From NCBI GenBank assembly GCA_052388025.1, contig JBQTIP010000171.1, forward strand, positions 1 to 19,051: a stretch of 19,051 nucleotides of DNA, written 5' to 3'. Within the stretch, counting starts at the first letter, position 1. Each line of letters opens with the position of its first letter. A model generated the notes under the pieces. The model ran no database searches and was not told the DNA's origin. It worked only from the letters and a program-made list of their open reading frames with translations. This stretch comes from JBQTIP01 sp052388025 (lineage in GTDB: Bacteria; Actinomycetota; UBA4738; HRBIN12). Positions 15,802-19,051 of the stretch are shown piece by piece. The translations under genes and the position numbers were made by a program.

Positions 15802-16250
15802 GCGACACGTCGTTCAAGGAGATCACGTACTCGCTCAACAAGCTCATCGAGGACATCGAGATCGGCGAGATCGGGCTCCCCGACATACAGCGGCCCTTCG
15901 TGTGGAGCAACGCCCAGGTGAGGGACCTGTTCGACTCCATGTACCGTGGTTTCCCGGTCGGGTACCTCCTGTTCTGGGCGAACGGCCTCCCCGGGGAGTA
16001 CCGACAGATCGGGGCCGACGGCAAGCAGAAGGCGCCGCGCCTTCTGATCGTTGACGGCCAGCAGCGCCTCACGTCGCTCTTCGCCGTCCTGAAGGGCATC
16101 CCGGTACAGCCACTTCATCGAGCCGGATCCAGACCAGCTTCTCCGCGTGAGCGTCGGGCTGGGCTTCCGTCGCGCGAGGCTCCAGCACGTCTACTCGATC
16201 CTGCGGGGGAAGGACCTGGAGACCGGCGAGCTCTCGACCGAGCGGCGTGA
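15798..16250 (+). pseudogene. DUF262 (GmrSD-like) protein, N-terminal part
   Basis: Starts at an ATG overlapping the helicase stop, with a strong GGAGGGAGG ribosome-binding site. Residues 1-104 are a clear DUF262 (ParB/sulfiredoxin-fold NTPase) domain: LPDIQRPFVW (27-36), MYRGFPVGYLLFW, and the catalytic-type DGQQRLTSL (86-94). DUF262 forms the GmrS half of type IV GmrSD restriction enzymes and is a frequent defence domain. After LKGIPV (about base 16105) homology stops and the frame continues as Arg/Pro-rich nonsense to 16250. Recognisable sequence resumes in another frame at 16108. I infer an internal deletion of roughly 150 residues with a frame change, since relatives have a helical middle section here. 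Confidence 0.75.
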
Positions 16251-17097
16251 CCGGCAGTTTGAGGTGCTGAAGGCCGCCCAGGCCGATGTCCTGAACCTCC
16301 AGAACTGGCACGAGTTCTTCAAGGCCGTTCTCCGCGCCGGATACCGGTCCAGCCGGATGATCTCGTCGAACATGGGGCTCCTCTACTCCTATGTCTTGTT
16401 CCTCGTGGGGAGACGGGACTTCCGGTTGGTGGCCGACGAGCTCCGGGACGCGATCGCCCGGTGGTTCTTCATGGTTCAGCTGACCGGGCGCTACACGGGA
16501 TCGCCCGAGACGGTGATGGAGCAGAATCTCGGCCGGATCGGCGAGGTGACCTCGGCGGAGCGGTTCGCCGAGATCCCGAGCCGCGTGATGGCCGACACGG
16601 TGACGGAGGACTTCTGGTCCATCACCCTCCCCAACGACCTGGCGACCTCGGCGGCGAGGAGCCCCTCCCTGTTCGCTTACTACGCCGCACTGAACCTCCT
16701 CGGTGCCAGAGTCCTGTTCTCGAAGCTGAAGGTCGCCGAGCTGTTCGACCCCGCCGTAAGGGCGAAGCGCGCTGCCCTCGAGCGCCACCACCTGTTCCCG
16801 AGGAGATACCTCAAGTCCATCGGCTTCACCCGCACGCGAGACATCAACCAGATCGCCAACTTCGCCCTCCTGGAATGGCCCGACAACGCCGACATCTCGG
16901 ACCAGGCCCCCTCCCAGTACTTTCGGCGGTACGCCCACCGGCTCACGGATGAGGACCGTTACTGGCACGCCCTCCCGGAAGGGTGGCACGACATGGACTA
17001 CCAGGAGTTTCTGGAAGCTCGACGGAGGCTCATGGCCCGGGTCGTTCGCGACGGCTTCGAGAGGCTGACTTCCATGTCGGCTCGGCCAATGCCGTGA
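16147..17097 (+). pseudogene. DUF262/DUF1524 protein, C-terminal part with HNH-like nuclease motif
   Basis: Homology starts at about 16108 (SHFIEPDPDQLLRVSVGLGF) with no start codon at that point; a GTG at 16147 is the first possible start, without a good ribosome-binding site. The rest is a continuous 316-residue helical region ending in a DUF1524 HNH-type nuclease module. The HHLFP motif is at about 16786-16800, followed by RDINQIANFALLEW. DUF262 and DUF1524 fused in one chain define GmrSD-type modification-dependent endonucleases. Together with the N-terminal part this was one gene in an operon with the helicase. The nuclease motif is intact, but without the DUF262 domain in frame the protein is probably not functional. 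Confidence 0.75.
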
Positions 17098-17252
17098 GCC
17101 GCGCTGACATCCCGGGGGGTGGATCGTCGTCTTCGCGGAGGTCGAGGCTTCAGATCGTCCTCAAGCACCGGCGGATGGGGTTCTCCCCGGCCCCTGTAGG
17201 CGGGCGAGCCAGATCAGGCAGGTCGACGAGCTGGTCCTAATCCTTCATCCAC

Positions 17253-17693
17253 ATGCACAGGCTCTTCGAGCAGTTCGTGGCAGAGTTGCTGAAGGCCAAC
17301 CTGTCCGCCCAGAGCGCTTACCGCATCTCGGCCCAGAAGAAGTTCCTCATCCAGTCCCGCGACGACCTGCACTTCCGCATCGACATCGTCATCCGTGACG
17401 CCGCTGGCCGGCCGATCATGGTCCTGGACACGCAGTGCAAGGTTGGTTCGCCGAGCGCCGTCGACATCGCCCAGGCCGTTGCCTACGCCGAGGGCCGGGG
17501 GCTGTCCGCGGGGGCGTCGCATCTCAATGCGAATAGCCGGCGAGCACAGCTTGACGGGTCGCATTGCCATGCCGTCGCCTCGGTTCGCTCCGTGAGCTCC
17601 GTGAGGGGCCTCCGCCTCATGTCAACGGGACGTCTTGGGACGCGGATCCATCGGAGCCTCGTGGGACAATCCATGCATGGCGATCCATCCTGA
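17253..17693 (+). pseudogene. C-terminal fragment of a McrC-like nuclease
   Basis: The first 85 residues resemble the C-terminal PD-(D/E)xK domain of McrC, the nuclease subunit of McrBC 5-methylcytosine restriction. They include MHRLFEQFVAELL, then RISAQKKF, DLHFRIDIVIRD and VLDTQCKVG, with AVDIAQAVAYAEG after that. McrC has DTKYK at the last site; here it reads DTQCK, so the catalytic Lys is Gln. The McrC N-terminal part and any McrB GTPase are absent. Homology begins at about 17241, just after an in-frame TAA, and fades after 17505, where the frame runs into unrelated sequence and ends at 17693. The 17098-17240 gap holds no recognisable gene. This is a dead relic. Confidence 0.6.
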
Positions 17694-17922
17694 GATCGAG
17701 TTCGATCGTGAGGCGCTCGACGCCTTCTGTAGCCGTAATTCCATCCGGCGGCTCTCGATGTTCGGATCTGCCCTTGGCGATGGCTCCGGCTCTGAAAGCG
17801 ACATCGACCTCCTCGTGGAGTTCGAGCCGGAGCACGTCCCCGGCCTGATCCGTCTCGCGGGAATGGAGTTGGAGCTCGCCAAGATCTTCCGAGGCCGCGA
17901 GATCGAGCTCCGCACGTACTAG
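17677..17922 (+). pseudogene. MntA-like nucleotidyltransferase antitoxin, interrupted by TAG
   Basis: An 81-residue product with the minimal nucleotidyltransferase signature GSx10DxD: FGSALGDGSGSESDIDLLVEF has Gly30-Ser31 and Asp42, Asp44. This family includes MntA, which AMPylates and neutralises the HepT toxin. The ATG at 17677 is chosen because the family normally starts a short helix before the catalytic strand; it may be leaderless (GACAAT lies just upstream). The frame ends at TAG 17920-17922, after RGREIELRTY. The same frame then continues DLSRYFRDEVRAAAEPLYVA to TGA at 17986-17988, which is the expected family C-terminus. The full-length gene would be 17677-17988 and would overlap the next gene by 14 bases, as in intact MntA-HepT pairs. 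Confidence 0.75.
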
Positions 17923-17974
17923 GACCTCAGCCGATACTTCCGCGATGAGGTCCGGGCGGCCGCGGAACCCCTCT

Positions 17975-18130
17975 ATGTCGCAGCCTGACGATATCCGCAT
18001 CCGCCACATGGTTGACGCGGCGCAGAAGGCGATCGTCTTCGCGGCAGGGCGGACTCGTGAGGGCCTGGACTCGGATGAGATGCTGCGGTTTCGCGCTCGT
18101 CAAGCCGCAACGGGCCTCGGAATAGACTGA
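17975..18130 (+). pseudogene. HepT-like toxin (DUF86), N-terminal remnant
   Basis: The ATG at 17975 lies inside the end of the MntA-like gene. The product starts MSQPDDIRIRHMVDAAQKAI and continues FAAGRTREGLDSDEMLRF, a typical HepT/DUF86 N-terminus. After RF, near base 18090, one extra base seems to shift the frame: the alternative frame reads RFALVK, as expected, but soon stops too. The rest of HepT, with its Rx4-6H RNase motif, is missing. HepT is an mRNA-cleaving or AMPylation-controlled HEPN toxin; this copy has lost its catalytic part. Loss of the toxin would remove the need for MntA, which agrees with the nonsense codon there. Confidence 0.7.
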
Positions 18131-18148
18131 GCCTCAAGGAGGCTTGCC

Positions 18149-18307
18149 GTGGAGAAGGAACCGCACAGCACATCCGATCAGGCAACTTCCCAGCCTGAGG
18201 AGGGTCCGCCTCCCTTCAACCCCGACCCGGACATCGTGGCGTTCTTGGAGGGTGGGAGGAAAGACCCGAAAGAAGTCTGGCGCGCAACGGCGCCCAAGCG
18301 CGACTGA
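18149..18307 (+). CDS. Small protein of unknown function (52 residues)
   Basis: A GTG at 18149 preceded by AAGGAGG (spacing about seven) opens a 52-residue frame to TGA at 18305-18307. The protein is polar and Pro/Glu-rich: MEKEPHSTSDQ, then EEGPPPFNPDPDIVAFLEGG and a basic end RKDPKEVWRATAPKRD. The strong ribosome-binding site and the non-repetitive composition support a real gene. There is no signal peptide or membrane segment. It follows the broken HepT-like remnant and precedes HicAB. It may be an antitoxin-like or orphan protein, but no family is recognised. Confidence 0.55.
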   Translation: MEKEPHSTSDQATSQPEEGPPPFNPDPDIVAFLEGGRKDPKEVWRATAPKRD

Positions 18308-18407
18308 CCTCCCCACCGTCCAGTCGTGAGAGACGCCGAACTTCGTTCCGGGTCACGACCAGGATGTCACCGCCTCCCGATAGCCTGAGGCACTCCCCCA
18401 GTCCTCG

Positions 18408-18427
18408 CTGTCTAGAACACTAGACAG
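18408..18427. promoter_or_regulatory. Perfect palindrome upstream of hicA
   Basis: CTGTCTAG-AACA-CTAGACAG is a perfect 8-base inverted repeat with a four-base centre, set in a locally A/T-richer stretch 20 bases before the hicA start. HicB proteins with a DNA-binding domain bind such operators to repress hicAB. TTT follows, so a weak terminator for the 52-residue gene is an alternative reading. Confidence 0.6.
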
Positions 18428-18447
18428 TTTATGAGTCAACTGGGAGA

Positions 18448-18651
18448 ATGATGACCGGGAAGCAGGTCCTCAGGTTGCTAATGCGTCGGGGATGCGAGGA
18501 GGTCCGTCGCCGTGGCTCTCACGTGCGGGTTCGTTGCTACGGATGCCAGACCACCGTGCCGGTTCACGCTGGGCAGGACCTTCCGCCCGGCACGCTGCGA
18601 GCGATCGAGCGGGACCTGGAACCGTGCCTTGGGGAGGGATGGCTGAGGTGA
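18448..18651 (+). CDS. hicA: HicA-family mRNA interferase toxin
   Basis: A 67-residue toxin with the double-stranded-RNA-binding-like HicA fold. Landmarks are MTGKQVLRLLMRRG, EEVRRRGSHVRVR with the catalytic His25 in GSH, and TTVPVHAGQDLPPGTLRAIER. HicA cleaves mRNA and tmRNA until bound by HicB. The start is an ATGATG pair at 18448/18451 after GGGAGA; either may be used. The antitoxin gene starts inside the toxin's 3' end (13-base overlap), giving translational coupling. Two cysteines (RCYGCQ) in the middle are somewhat unusual. The gene appears intact. Confidence 0.92.
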   Translation: MMTGKQVLRLLMRRGCEEVRRRGSHVRVRCYGCQTTVPVHAGQDLPPGTLRAIERDLEPCLGEGWLR

Positions 18652-19037
18652 CATACGAGGTCGTTGTCGAACGAGACGAGAGCGGCGCGTGGTTGGCTCG
18701 GGTGCCCTCTGTGCCCGGATGCCACACGTACGGACGAACCCTCGATCAAGCCCGCCGCCGGATCAGGGAGGCCCTCGGCCTGTGGATCGACGACGCAGAC
18801 AACGCCGATCTCGCTTTCGAGCTCCACCTCCCCGCCGAGGTGCGGCGGGAGCTGGTGCGTGCTCAGGCTCTGCGCGAGCGAAGCGAACGAGTCCAACGGC
18901 AAGCTGGAGATGCGCTCGCACGGGCGGCCGTCGACCTCACCGCACGATTCGGGCTCTCCCGCCGGGACGCGGCGGAGCTCCTCGGGATCTCACACCAGCG
19001 GGTGCAACAGCTCGTGGACGCTGGCTCGGACGGCTGA
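18639..19037 (+). CDS. hicB: HicB-family antitoxin with C-terminal helix-turn-helix
   Basis: A 132-residue antitoxin starting at an ATG at 18639 with GGGGAGGG upstream. The N-terminal partial RNase-H-like HicB domain reads YEVVVERDESGAWLARVPSV, then PGCHTYGRTLDQARRRIREA. A helical linker rich in Arg and Glu follows. A C-terminal helix-turn-helix (LSRRDAAELLGISHQRVQQL) gives DNA binding, so HicB can autorepress, probably through the palindrome at 18408-18427. It binds and blocks HicA. Most HicB proteins end in a ribbon-helix-helix or XRE-type domain; this sigma-4-like one is a known variant. The gene is complete; only 14 bases of window follow. Confidence 0.92.
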   Translation: MAEVTYEVVVERDESGAWLARVPSVPGCHTYGRTLDQARRRIREALGLWIDDADNADLAFELHLPAEVRRELVRAQALRERSERVQRQAGDALARAAVDLTARFGLSRRDAAELLGISHQRVQQLVDAGSDG

Positions 19038-19051
19038 CCCGTGGATCCGCG

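Noticed and set aside
1..19051. CRISPR array, tRNA or rRNA genes, insertion sequences, integrase and att sites
   Set aside because: Looked for by eye on both strands. Only short repeats and hairpins were seen, with no spacer-repeat periodicity, cloverleaf, transposase motif or recombinase motif.

Overview
High-GC DNA (strong G/C third-position bias, mostly TGA stops, GTG starts, purine-rich ribosome-binding sites). Gene content (FHA-HTH regulator beside a Ser/Thr kinase-STAND-TPR protein, HIRAN-domain protein, AbiE, HicAB, DUF262/DUF1524) suggests an Actinomycetota-like chromosome, possibly a metagenome assembly. The phylum is an inference and no species can be named. No tRNA, rRNA, CRISPR array, integrase or intact insertion sequence was seen.

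Layout. 1-1430: the 5' part of a short-chain dehydrogenase (minus strand, running off the window), the stump of a DUF59/MIP18-like Fe-S gene, and a frameshifted MerR regulator. 1428-4890: a tight two-gene unit, an FHA-HTH protein followed one base later by a kinase/NB-ARC-type ATPase/TPR protein. 4738-7098: minus-strand genes for small membrane or exported proteins of unknown function, with a strong hairpin terminator at 6123-6150. 7474-8832: a plus-strand membrane protein and a frameshifted HIRAN-domain gene.

8830-19037 is a defence and toxin-antitoxin island on the plus strand: an operator-like region and AbiEi/AbiEii (coupled by ATGA); a very large DEAD/DEAH helicase with zinc-binding cysteines, a DUF1998-like module and a C-terminal Vsr/DUF559-like nuclease domain, cut by one in-frame TAG; a DUF262 + DUF1524 (GmrSD-like) gene coupled to it by ATGA but carrying an internal deletion; a 3' fragment of a McrC-like gene; a MntA/HepT-like pair, both damaged; a 52-residue orphan protein; and a HicA/HicB pair with a perfect palindrome upstream.

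Two themes stand out. First, the helicase-nuclease plus DUF262/DUF1524 operon is a candidate two-gene restriction or defence module. Second, damage is dense: at least nine lesions (frameshifts, deletions and three in-frame TAG codons at 6276-6278, 14284-14286 and 17920-17922). This may be true decay of a defence island, indel errors in the assembly, or (least likely) amber readthrough. AbiE, HicAB and the kinase unit look intact.
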